A stretch of 64,000 nt of DNA from Pseudomonas xionganensis. Lineage in GTDB: Bacteria; Pseudomonadota; Gammaproteobacteria; Pseudomonadales; Pseudomonadaceae. The DNA lies in the NCBI RefSeq assembly GCF_009763245.1, contig NZ_WKJZ01000003.1, forward strand, positions 248,001-312,000, in the 5' to 3' direction. The translations under genes were made by a program, and so were the position numbers. The notes beneath the pieces are model-generated. The model was not told the DNA's origin. It worked only from the letters and a program-made list of their open reading frames with translations, and ran no database searches. This document shows positions 12,265 through 19,476 of this stretch, in pieces; position 1 is the stretch's first letter, and every line of letters starts with the position of its first letter.

Positions 12265-13119
12265 ATGCGCTGGAAACGGGCGCGCCGTAGCGACAATGTT
12301 GTGGATGCCCGCAGTGGTGGTCGGCGCACCGGCGGCAAGCTGACCCTGGGCGGCATCGCCATCGTGGTGGTGATCGGCCTGCTCAGCGGCCAGGAGCCCC
12401 TGCAGATCCTCACCCAGCTGGCCGGTCAGGCCCTGCAGACGCCCGCCCCCAGCCAGACTGCGCCCGCGGCCAACGACCCCGAAAGCGAGTTCGTCCGCGC
12501 CATCCTCGGCGATACCGAGGACACCTGGCGCGAGCTGTTCCAGGCGGGTCAGCGCCAGTACCGCGATCCGACCCTGGTGCTGTTTCGCGGCAGCGTCAAT
12601 TCCGCCTGCGGTTTCGCCAATGCCGCCGTCGGCCCCTTCTACTGCCCCGGTGATCAGCGGGTGTATATCGACCTGAGTTTCTTTCGCGAACTGGAACAAC
12701 GCTTCGGCGCCGCCGGGGATTTTGCCCAGGCCTATGTGATTGCCCACGAAGTCGGCCATCACGTGCAGAACCTGCTGGGCATCTCGGCCAAGGTGCATGC
12801 GGCGCGCCAGCGCGGCGAGCGCATGGAAGGTGAACAGGGCCTGCTGGTGCGTCAGGAGCTGCAGGCCGACTGCCTGGCCGGGGTCTGGGCCCACCATGCG
12901 CAGAAGCGCCTGCAATGGCTGGAGCCGGGCGATCTGGAAGAGGCCTTGAACGCCGCCAATGCCATCGGCGATGACCGCCTGCAGCAGCAAAGTCGCGGTC
13001 AGGTGGTGCCGGACTCCTTTACCCACGGCAGCTCGGCGCAGCGGGTGCGCTGGTTCACCCTGGGTTTCGAGCAAGGCAATGTCGGCCGCTGCGACACCTT
13101 CAAGGCCACCCGACTCTGA
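12265..13119 (+). CDS. Neutral zinc metallopeptidase (YpfJ family)
   Basis: Membrane-anchored metallopeptidase of the YpfJ/Zn_peptidase family, 284 residues. A cytoplasmic start, RWKRARRSDNVVDAR, is followed by one transmembrane segment (about 28-40) and a proline/alanine linker. The catalytic domain has HEVGHH (H161, E162, H165) and a likely third ligand region RQELQADCLAG near 196-206. AAGGAG precedes the ATG. The substrate is unknown. It ends one base before the stop of the converging DUF4345 gene. Confidence 0.88.
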   Translation: MRWKRARRSDNVVDARSGGRRTGGKLTLGGIAIVVVIGLLSGQEPLQILTQLAGQALQTPAPSQTAPAANDPESEFVRAILGDTEDTWRELFQAGQRQYRDPTLVLFRGSVNSACGFANAAVGPFYCPGDQRVYIDLSFFRELEQRFGAAGDFAQAYVIAHEVGHHVQNLLGISAKVHAARQRGERMEGEQGLLVRQELQADCLAGVWAHHAQKRLQWLEPGDLEEALNAANAIGDDRLQQQSRGQVVPDSFTHGSSAQRVRWFTLGFEQGNVGRCDTFKATRL

Positions 13120-13506
13120 TCAGTGCCGCGGCAAACCGCGCAGCGCCCAGAAGCACAGCCCGGCGGATACCACTTCCAGCAGCAGGGCATAGAGGTTGAA
13201 GGTCTGCTGGGCGCCGCCATCCAGATACAGGCCGCCGATCCGCGCCAGGGCCAGCGCGCTGTAAAGCAGCACCAGCAGAGTCAGGGCCGGGCGAATCAGC
13301 TCCACCCGCAACAAGGCCAGGGCCAGATAGGCCGCCAGGCCCAGTTGCAGGCCACCATAATAGGCGCGCACATCGGTCACCGCCGCCGGGGCCATCAGCA
13401 GCATGCCGCTGAGATGGGTCATCTGGTGCGGCTGAACGAAGTAGGCCAGGCCCAGGCCCGCCAGGGCCAGGAGTTGCAGGGTAAGAATCAGCCGAGCCAG
13501 CAGCAT
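13120..13506 (-). CDS. DUF4345 family membrane protein
   Basis: A 128-residue integral membrane protein with about four hydrophobic segments (MLLARLILTLQLLALAGLGL first), the DUF4345 pattern with a conserved RAYYGGLQLGL stretch near 47-57. The ATG at 13506 was chosen because upstream in-frame residues belong to a shadow of the neighbouring gene. Its function is unknown. It follows the LON-domain gene on the same strand, the order also seen in P. aeruginosa (PA4011-PA4012, from memory). Confidence 0.75.
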   Translation of the reverse strand: MLLARLILTLQLLALAGLGLAYFVQPHQMTHLSGMLLMAPAAVTDVRAYYGGLQLGLAAYLALALLRVELIRPALTLLVLLYSALALARIGGLYLDGGAQQTFNLYALLLEVVSAGLCFWALRGLPRH

Positions 13507-13564
13507 AGGGGCGCCTTGCAATCGAGGGAGATGGCCGCAGCATAGGCGCTTATGCCACCAGGCG

Positions 13565-14155
13565 TCAGCCCCCCAACTGCTCCTGCAACTGCTCCAAGAC
13601 ATGCTGCAGATATTCCAGACGCTGCAGGGGTTCGGGCAGGGCCAGCAGATGCAGCTTGTCCTCGGCCGCCAGGGGCAACAGGTAGGCCAGCTGATTGGCC
13701 AGGGCCTGCTGCCCGGTCGGCTCCAGCTGCATGCCCAGGCTGGCCACCAGCGGATGCGCACTCAAAGCGCCATGCAGGGCCAACAGGTCGGCATGTTCGG
13801 CCTGCAGCGGCTGCTCGTCGGCTTCGGCCAGCCAGTGCACCTGCCCCAGCGTCAGCTGATCGGGCAACACCTGGGCCTGCTCCACGCGAAAGCGCCGGGC
13901 GCCCTCCACGCGAATGCCCAGCAGACCATTGGGGCGCTGCTCGAAATCGCGGATCAGCGCCTCACAGCCGATGGCAGAGAACTCACCGGCGGCCTCCCCG
14001 GCCTCCTCGCCGTCGAGGATGCAGACCACACCGAAGCCCTCCCCCTGCTTCATGCAGCGGCTGATCATATCCAGGTAGCGCGCCTCGAAGATCTGCAAAT
14101 CCAGCATGCAGCCGGGAAACAACACGATCTTGAGCGGAAACAGCGGCAAATTCAC
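13565..14155 (-). CDS. LON substrate-binding-domain protein
   Basis: A stand-alone Lon N-terminal (substrate-binding, PUA-like) domain protein of 196 residues with no ATPase or protease part. The start NLPLFPLKIVLFPGCMLDLQ and IFEARYLDM are diagnostic for the LON domain. The start codon is GTG at 14155. These proteins are common in proteobacteria but their role is not established. The gene begins ten bases after lrgB on the same strand and may be co-transcribed with it. Confidence 0.88.
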   Translation of the reverse strand: MNLPLFPLKIVLFPGCMLDLQIFEARYLDMISRCMKQGEGFGVVCILDGEEAGEAAGEFSAIGCEALIRDFEQRPNGLLGIRVEGARRFRVEQAQVLPDQLTLGQVHWLAEADEQPLQAEHADLLALHGALSAHPLVASLGMQLEPTGQQALANQLAYLLPLAAEDKLHLLALPEPLQRLEYLQHVLEQLQEQLGG

Positions 14156-14165
14156 AACGCAGTCC

Positions 14166-14882
14166 TCACAGCAGCATCAGGATCGCCAGGGGCAGCAGCA
14201 CGGCAGTCACCACCCCCATCAGGCTCATGGCCAGGGCGGCGAAGGCGCCGCACTCCTCACTCTCCTGCAGGGCACGGGCCGTGCCCACGGCATGGGCGGT
14301 CAGGCCCAACGCCATACCCAGGGCGGCCTGATGGCGCACGCCAAAGCGCTTGAGCAGGGCCGGGCCGCAGATGGCGCCGATAATCCCGGTGATCATCACA
14401 AATACCGCGGCCAGGGCGGCGATGCCACCGATCTGGCTGGCCACCAGCATGGCAATGGGCGAGGTCACCGACTTGGGCGCCATGCTCATCAGCATGATCT
14501 GCTCGGCGCCCAGCAGCCAGGCCAGCCCCACCCCCAGCACGGTGGCGAACACCCCGGCCACGGCCAGGGTGATCAGGATCGGCCAGAGCAGCTGGCGGAT
14601 GCGCCGCAGGTTGAGAAACAGCGGCACCGCCAGGGCCACGGTGACCGGGCCGAGAAACAGGGTCAGGGCGGCCACGCTGCCCTGGTACTCGGCATAGCTC
14701 AGGCCACACAGCAGGAGGATGCCGATCACCGTGAGCATGGACACCAGCACCGGCTGCAGGAACACCCAGCGGGTCTTCTCGTAGGCGGCCATGGCCAGCT
14801 GATAGGCGCCCAGGGTAATGCCCACGCCGAACAGCGGATGGTGGGTCACCGCCTGCCAGGCGGCCTGCCATTCCAGGCTCAT
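14166..14882 (-). CDS. LrgB/CidB family membrane protein
   Basis: A 238-residue multi-pass membrane protein of the LrgB family. It contains the LMSMAPKSVTSPIAM stretch (about 130-144) and LGLTAHAVGTARALQ near the C-terminus, both highly typical. LrgA/LrgB pairs act in holin-like control of murein hydrolases and, in several bacteria, in pyruvate uptake. Its ATG overlaps the stop of the lrgA-like gene by four bases, so the pair is translationally coupled. Confidence 0.9.
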   Translation of the reverse strand: MSLEWQAAWQAVTHHPLFGVGITLGAYQLAMAAYEKTRWVFLQPVLVSMLTVIGILLLCGLSYAEYQGSVAALTLFLGPVTVALAVPLFLNLRRIRQLLWPILITLAVAGVFATVLGVGLAWLLGAEQIMLMSMAPKSVTSPIAMLVASQIGGIAALAAVFVMITGIIGAICGPALLKRFGVRHQAALGMALGLTAHAVGTARALQESEECGAFAALAMSLMGVVTAVLLPLAILMLL

Positions 14883-15238
14883 ACATCCTCCCGGCGCTGC
14901 TGGCGATCGATCAGTTTCTGCATCAGCCAGCCGGCAAACACGATGGAGATCAGCAGCGACAGCAGCAAGGCGCCGGCCACCGCCCAGAAATCGGCGGCAA
15001 TCGCCTCGGCATAGGCCATCACCCCCACCGCCGGTGGCACCAGCAACAGTGGCAGGTACTTGAGCAGGCTGCTGGAGGCCTGATGCAGGGGCTCGCCCAC
15101 CTCGCCGCGCAGCAGCAGAAAGCCGAACAGCAGCAGCATGCCGATGATCGGCCCCGGCAGCATGGGCAACAGCAGCACATTGAGGGCCGTGCCGAGCAAC
15201 TGGCACAACACCAGCCAGGAAAGGCCGCGAAGCAGCAT
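14879..15238 (-). CDS. LrgA/CidA family holin-like membrane protein
   Basis: A small membrane protein of 119 residues with four predicted helices. It contains LPMLPGPIIGMLLLF (about 25-39) and KYLPLLLVPPAVGVM (about 60-74), which define the LrgA/CidA family. It is the first gene of a minus-strand operon lrgA-lrgB-LON-DUF4345. The ATG at 15238 gives the normal length; the longer in-frame start at 15424 extends through the upstream promoter region. Confidence 0.9.
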   Translation of the reverse strand: MLLRGLSWLVLCQLLGTALNVLLLPMLPGPIIGMLLLFGFLLLRGEVGEPLHQASSSLLKYLPLLLVPPAVGVMAYAEAIAADFWAVAGALLLSLLISIVFAGWLMQKLIDRQQRREDV

Positions 15239-15444
15239 AGGGGTCAATCTCCGTTGCTTATGATGGGGCGCGCAATGCTGGCCATTATAAGCAGATGAGC
15301 CGCGCAGCGACCGGGCTTGAGCGAGTCCGATGGTCGCACACGCAGGCAATCTGCCACTTGACCGAGGCTGCCTGCCGTGGTGATCTACGGCTATAAAGGA
15401 TTTAGCGCCACCCAATAACAACATAAGCGTTTCAAGGAGAAAGC

Positions 15445-15900
15445 ATGCCTCAGGTACCCGTCGCGGAACTGCAGAACTATGTGGGCAAGGAACTCGGTCG
15501 TTCCGAGTGGCTGACCATTGATCAGGACCGCATCAACCAGTTCGCCGAATGCACCGGCGACCACCAGTTCATTCACGTCGATCCGGAAAAAGCCAAGCTC
15601 ACCCCCTTCGGCACCACCATCGCCCACGGCTTTCTCTCCCTTTCCCTGGTCCCCAAGCTGATGGAAGGCATCATGGTCATGCCCCAGGGCTTGAAGATGG
15701 CCGTCAACTACGGCCTGGACAGCGTGCGCTTTATCCAGCCGGTCAAGGTCAATTCCAAGGTACGTCTGGTCGTGACCCTGACCGACGCCACCGAGAAGAA
15801 CCCCGGCCAGTGGCTGCTCAAGGCCAAGGCCGTGCTGGAGATCGAAGGCTCGGAAAAACCGGCCTATATCGCCGAACCCCTGACCCTCTGCTTCGTCTGA
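15445..15900 (+). CDS. MaoC family dehydratase
   Basis: A hot-dog-fold enoyl-CoA hydratase of the MaoC family, 151 residues. The hydratase motif is FAECTGDHQFIHVDPEKA (about 33-50), with the catalytic Asp and His, and AHGFLSLSL follows. Members hydrate 2-enoyl-CoA to (R)-3-hydroxyacyl-CoA and can feed polyhydroxyalkanoate synthesis (PhaJ type), but the physiological role here is not shown. A strong AAGGAGAAA precedes the ATG, and a good terminator follows. Confidence 0.85.
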   Translation: MPQVPVAELQNYVGKELGRSEWLTIDQDRINQFAECTGDHQFIHVDPEKAKLTPFGTTIAHGFLSLSLVPKLMEGIMVMPQGLKMAVNYGLDSVRFIQPVKVNSKVRLVVTLTDATEKNPGQWLLKAKAVLEIEGSEKPAYIAEPLTLCFV

Positions 15901-15920
15901 GTTCAACGCACGCTCGAAAA

Positions 15921-15952
15921 GGCGCGCAGGCTTTGCCTAGCGCGCCTTTTTT
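15921..15952 (+). terminator. Rho-independent terminator after the MaoC gene
   Basis: GGCGCGC and GCGCGCC form the outer stem with an inner GGC/GCC pair, followed by six T. It begins 20 bases past the MaoC stop. Confidence 0.93.
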
Positions 15953-16035
15953 GCTTCGTGCAGGGCCCGTCGCAGAGCATCGCCCTGCATTTGCGGCATA
16001 CTCTTGAACATGCCCTTTCAGCCCGGATAGCTGCC

Positions 16036-17760
16036 ATGCACCTCAACCATCTGGCCCCTCTCGGCCTGGCCCTGCTGCTGACCGCCTGTGGCGAGGCCCA
16101 ATCCCTGCTGCCAGCCAATGCCACCCTGCCCGATGGCAGCCGCTACCGCGGTGAGGTGGTCGATGGCCTGCTCCAGGGTCCTGGACGTCTGGACTATCCC
16201 AACGGCAGCTGGTTCGAGGGCCGCTTCAAGGACGGCCAGGCCCATGGCCAGGGCCGCTGGCAGGGGGCTGCCGGCGAACGCTATGAAGGCGAATTCGCCC
16301 TGGGGGACTTCCATGGCCAGGGCCGCCTCGACTACCGCGACGGCAGTTACTACGAAGGACGCTTTATCCACGGGCGTATGCAGGGTGACGGTCGACTGGT
16401 CCAGGGCGGCCTGGACTACAGCGGCGAATTCGCCGACGACCTGTTCGAGGGCCAGGGCCTGCTGCAGTGGGCCGATGGCTCCAGCTTCCAGGGCCAGTTC
16501 AAGCAGGGCCAGCCCCACGGCCAGGGTGTGCGCATCGACAGCAGCGGTGCCCAGTTCAGTGGTTCGTTCGAGCAGGGCCAGCTGAATGGCCAGGGCACCT
16601 TCCAGAGCAGTGATGGCGACCTCTACAGCGGCGAATTCAAGCACGACCGCTTCCATGGCCAGGGGCGCTACCAGAGCAGTGACGGCGATGTCTGGAATGG
16701 CCAGTTCAAACAGGGCGCCGCCAGCGGCGAAGGTGAATTCAAGGGCGTCGATGGCAGCCATTACCAGGGGCAGCTGCGCAACTGGCGCTTTCATGGCGAA
16801 GGGCAACTGCGCCTGGCTGACGGCAGCCGTTACCAGGGACGTTTCGCCCATGGTCGCTTCCATGGCGATGGCCAGTTGACCCTGGCCACAGGTCAGGCGC
16901 TGCAAGGCACCTGGCAGAGCGGCCAGCGTATCCGCGATGCAGCCGGCAACAGCCTGCCCGATCCGCTGGAAGTCGGCCTGCTGGAACAGGGCCGCCTGCT
17001 GCAGGAGGCCCTCGACGCGCTGCCCGCCTCGACCCCGGCCATCGAACTCTATGCCCTGACCCTGGCCGGTGATGGCAAGCAGAGCGTGTTTATGCGCGAG
17101 GCCGACTATGTCGCCCGGCTGATGGGTGAACGCTTCGCCGCCCATGGCCGGATCAGCCTGATCAACCACCGCGACCACCTGGCCGACCGCCCCATTGCCA
17201 GCCGCGAAAGCCTGGCCCGCACCGCCCAGGCCCTGGCCGAGCGCAGCGGGCCGGAAGACTTGATCTTTATCTACCTGACCAGCCACGGTTCGGCCGGCCA
17301 TGAGCTGCACCTGGACACACCGCGCCTGGAACTGAACGACCTGCCCGCCACGGAACTGGCCACCGCCCTGGCGCCACTCAAGGAGCGGCACAAGGTGCTG
17401 GTGATTTCCGCCTGCTACTCCGGCGGTTTTATCGAACCGTTAAAGGACGACAAGACCCTGATCATGACCGCCGCCAGCGCCGACCGGGTGTCCTTCGGTT
17501 GTTCGGAGGAAAACGACTTCACCTATTTCGGCCGCGCCCTCTTCGCCGAAGCCCTGCAGCAGACCGACGACCTGGAAGAAGCCTTCAAACTGGCCAGCGC
17601 GGCGGTCAGCCGGCGCGAGGAAGAGGACGGTTTCGAGGCGTCGCAGCCACAACTCTGGGCAGCCCCGGCGGTACTCGCCCAATGGCGCCAGTGGCTCGCC
17701 GGCCAGCCGCCCCGTCCGGCGGGCACGGCCCTGGCCCAACAAGACCGAGAAGCCCCATAG
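16036..17760 (+). CDS. MORN-repeat lipoprotein with C-terminal caspase-like (C13) peptidase domain
   Basis: A 574-residue predicted lipoprotein. The signal peptide ends in lipobox LTAC (C18). Residues about 35-300 hold eleven full MORN repeats of 22-23 residues, with units such as YEGEFALGDFHGQGRL, plus a partial twelfth. Residues about 335-555 form a C13/caspase-like domain with catalytic His H417 (YLTSHGSAG) and Cys C460 (VISACYSGG). The ATG at 16036 places the signal peptide at the N-terminus. P. aeruginosa PA4016 appears to be the counterpart, from memory. Function and substrate are unknown. The epimerase gene follows 39 bases later. Confidence 0.85.
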   Translation: MHLNHLAPLGLALLLTACGEAQSLLPANATLPDGSRYRGEVVDGLLQGPGRLDYPNGSWFEGRFKDGQAHGQGRWQGAAGERYEGEFALGDFHGQGRLDYRDGSYYEGRFIHGRMQGDGRLVQGGLDYSGEFADDLFEGQGLLQWADGSSFQGQFKQGQPHGQGVRIDSSGAQFSGSFEQGQLNGQGTFQSSDGDLYSGEFKHDRFHGQGRYQSSDGDVWNGQFKQGAASGEGEFKGVDGSHYQGQLRNWRFHGEGQLRLADGSRYQGRFAHGRFHGDGQLTLATGQALQGTWQSGQRIRDAAGNSLPDPLEVGLLEQGRLLQEALDALPASTPAIELYALTLAGDGKQSVFMREADYVARLMGERFAAHGRISLINHRDHLADRPIASRESLARTAQALAERSGPEDLIFIYLTSHGSAGHELHLDTPRLELNDLPATELATALAPLKERHKVLVISACYSGGFIEPLKDDKTLIMTAASADRVSFGCSEENDFTYFGRALFAEALQQTDDLEEAFKLASAAVSRREEEDGFEASQPQLWAAPAVLAQWRQWLAGQPPRPAGTALAQQDREAP

Positions 17761-17799
17761 GGCTCCCATAACCGAATTGACCTGTGGAGAACCTGCCCC

Positions 17800-18441
17800 A
17801 TGTACCTGACGCCCCAGCACATCCTTTTCGCCGGCGCCACCGGCCTGACCGGCGAGCACCTGCTGGACCGCCTGCTCAGTGAGCCGACCGTGGCCCGCGT
17901 GCTGGCGCCGACACGTCGGCCGCTGGCCGCACATAGTCACCTGCAAAATCCAGTGGGCGAGCTCAGCGAGCTGCTGCCCCAGCTGCAGGGGCCGGTGGAC
18001 ACCGCCTTCTGCTGCCTGGGCAGCACCATTAAACAGGCCGGTTCCGAGGCAGCCTTCCGCGCCATCGACCATGACCTGGTGCTGGCTTTCGCCCAGCGCG
18101 CCCGTGAGCTGGGTGCGCGCCATCTGCTGGTGATCAGCGCCCTGGGCGCCGACCCCAAGTCCTCGGTGTTCTACAACCGGGTCAAGGGCGAGATGGAGCA
18201 GGCCCTGCAGGGCCAGGGCTGGCCACAGCTGACCATCGTACGGCCGTCCCTGCTGCTCGGTGCGCGCCAGGAGTTTCGTCTGGGCGAGCGCCTGGCCGCG
18301 CCCTTGATGCGCTGGCTGCCGGGCAAATACCGCGGCATCAAGGCCACCGTACTGGCGCGCGCCCTCTGGCGCCTGGCGCTGGAAGAGGGCAGCGGCTGCC
18401 GTATCGTTGAATCCGACCAACTGCGCCGCCTCGGCCGCTGA
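17800..18441 (+). CDS. NAD(P)-binding Rossmann protein (atypical SDR / epimerase-like)
   Basis: A 213-residue atypical short-chain dehydrogenase of the NAD(P)H-binding type. The N-terminal nucleotide-binding motif is [17 protein letters not shown] (about 8-24). [14 protein letters not shown] and [25 protein letters not shown] fragments match the HTATIP2-like branch, with the usual Tyr-x3-Lys in the last of these. The substrate is unknown. It sits between the MORN/C13 gene and a small DUF5629-like gene, as in PA4016-PA4018 (from memory). Confidence 0.85.
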   Translation: MYLTPQHILFAGATGLTGEHLLDRLLSEPTVARVLAPTRRPLAAHSHLQNPVGELSELLPQLQGPVDTAFCCLGSTIKQAGSEAAFRAIDHDLVLAFAQRARELGARHLLVISALGADPKSSVFYNRVKGEMEQALQGQGWPQLTIVRPSLLLGARQEFRLGERLAAPLMRWLPGKYRGIKATVLARALWRLALEEGSGCRIVESDQLRRLGR

Positions 18442-18461
18442 TCCCCCGACAGGACCGACTT

Positions 18462-18788
18462 ATGAGCCAACCCGACAACCTGCTCAGCGCCCTGCAACAG
18501 GCCGACATGCTGGAGATCGACGACCTGCACGCCTGGCAGTTCAGCCTCGACGAGGCGCAGCTGCAAGCGCCGAGCAGCGCGGTCTTTCTGCAGATCGAAT
18601 GCATGGATGGCCGCGCCCTGCGCAAATGGCAGTTCAGCCTGGCCGAGGTGCAGGCCGCCCAGTATCAGGCCGATACTGAAAGCTGGACGTTGCACGGCGC
18701 AGACCAGGCCCATCACCTGCGCTGCTTTGCCGCCATCAGTGGCGACAATCAGGACGAGCCGGACAACAGCGCCAACGACAGCCAATAA
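18462..18788 (+). CDS. Conserved small hypothetical protein (DUF5629-like)
   Basis: A 108-residue soluble protein with no membrane segment or signal. Two similar halves are visible: LHAWQFSLDEAQLQ (about 24-37) and LRKWQFSLAEVQAA (about 50-63), suggesting an internal duplication. The C-terminus is acidic and asparagine-rich. It belongs to a Pseudomonas-specific family, probably DUF5629 (PA4018-like by gene order); no function is known. A ribosome site ACAGGA precedes the ATG. Confidence 0.7.
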   Translation: MSQPDNLLSALQQADMLEIDDLHAWQFSLDEAQLQAPSSAVFLQIECMDGRALRKWQFSLAEVQAAQYQADTESWTLHGADQAHHLRCFAAISGDNQDEPDNSANDSQ

Positions 18789-18798
18789 CGAGAACCCC

Positions 18799-19410
18799 AT
18801 GGGCCTCTACGACCGCTACCTGCTGCCCCACCTGATCGACTTTGCCTGCGGTATGGGCGAGGTAATGAAGGCCCGTTCGCAGATCGTTCCCCAGGCCCAC
18901 GGCCGGGTGCTGGAGATCGGCATCGGCAGCGGCCTCAACCTGAGTTTCTATGACCCGGCCAGCGTCAGCGTCATCGTCGGCGTCGACCCCAGCGCCGAGA
19001 TGCAGAAGCTGGCCCAGCAGCGCGCCGCCGCCACTGCCATCCCGGTCGAGATGGTGGCCCTGGAGCTGGGTCAGATCCAGACCGAGGCCGCCAGCTTCGA
19101 CAGCATCGTCTGCACCTTCACCCTGTGCACCATCCCCGACGCCGTTGCCGCCCTCAAGGAAATGCGCCGGGTGCTCAAACCTGGCGGCCGTCTGCTGTTC
19201 TGTGAGCACGGCCTGGCCCCGGACGCCCCCGTCGTGCGCTGGCAGCACCGCCTGACGCCGCTGTGGAAGCCCCTGGCCGGTGGTTGCCACCTCAATCGCG
19301 ACATCCCCGCCCTGCTGCAAGCCGGCGGCTTTCGGATCGGCGCCCTGGAAAATCGCTACCTCAAGGGCCCCAGGCCCATGACCTATATCTATCAGGGCTG
19401 GGCCGAGTGA
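18799..19410 (+). CDS. Class I SAM-dependent methyltransferase
   Basis: A 203-residue methyltransferase of the Methyltransf_11 type. The SAM-binding motif I is VLEIGIGSGLNLSFY (about 36-50), the acidic loop is GVDPSAEM, and the post-motif sequence is VLKPGGRLLFCEHG. It is related to thiol/phospholipid methyltransferase-like proteins, but the substrate cannot be named. The ATG at 18799 is ten bases after the preceding stop, so it probably shares that transcript. Confidence 0.85.
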   Translation: MGLYDRYLLPHLIDFACGMGEVMKARSQIVPQAHGRVLEIGIGSGLNLSFYDPASVSVIVGVDPSAEMQKLAQQRAAATAIPVEMVALELGQIQTEAASFDSIVCTFTLCTIPDAVAALKEMRRVLKPGGRLLFCEHGLAPDAPVVRWQHRLTPLWKPLAGGCHLNRDIPALLQAGGFRIGALENRYLKGPRPMTYIYQGWAE

Positions 19411-19476
19411 AATTCTCCGCCGCTTGAACCGGCGCGGCAGGGTTTTACTGGCTATCGTTAAGCCAAGGATTATCGG

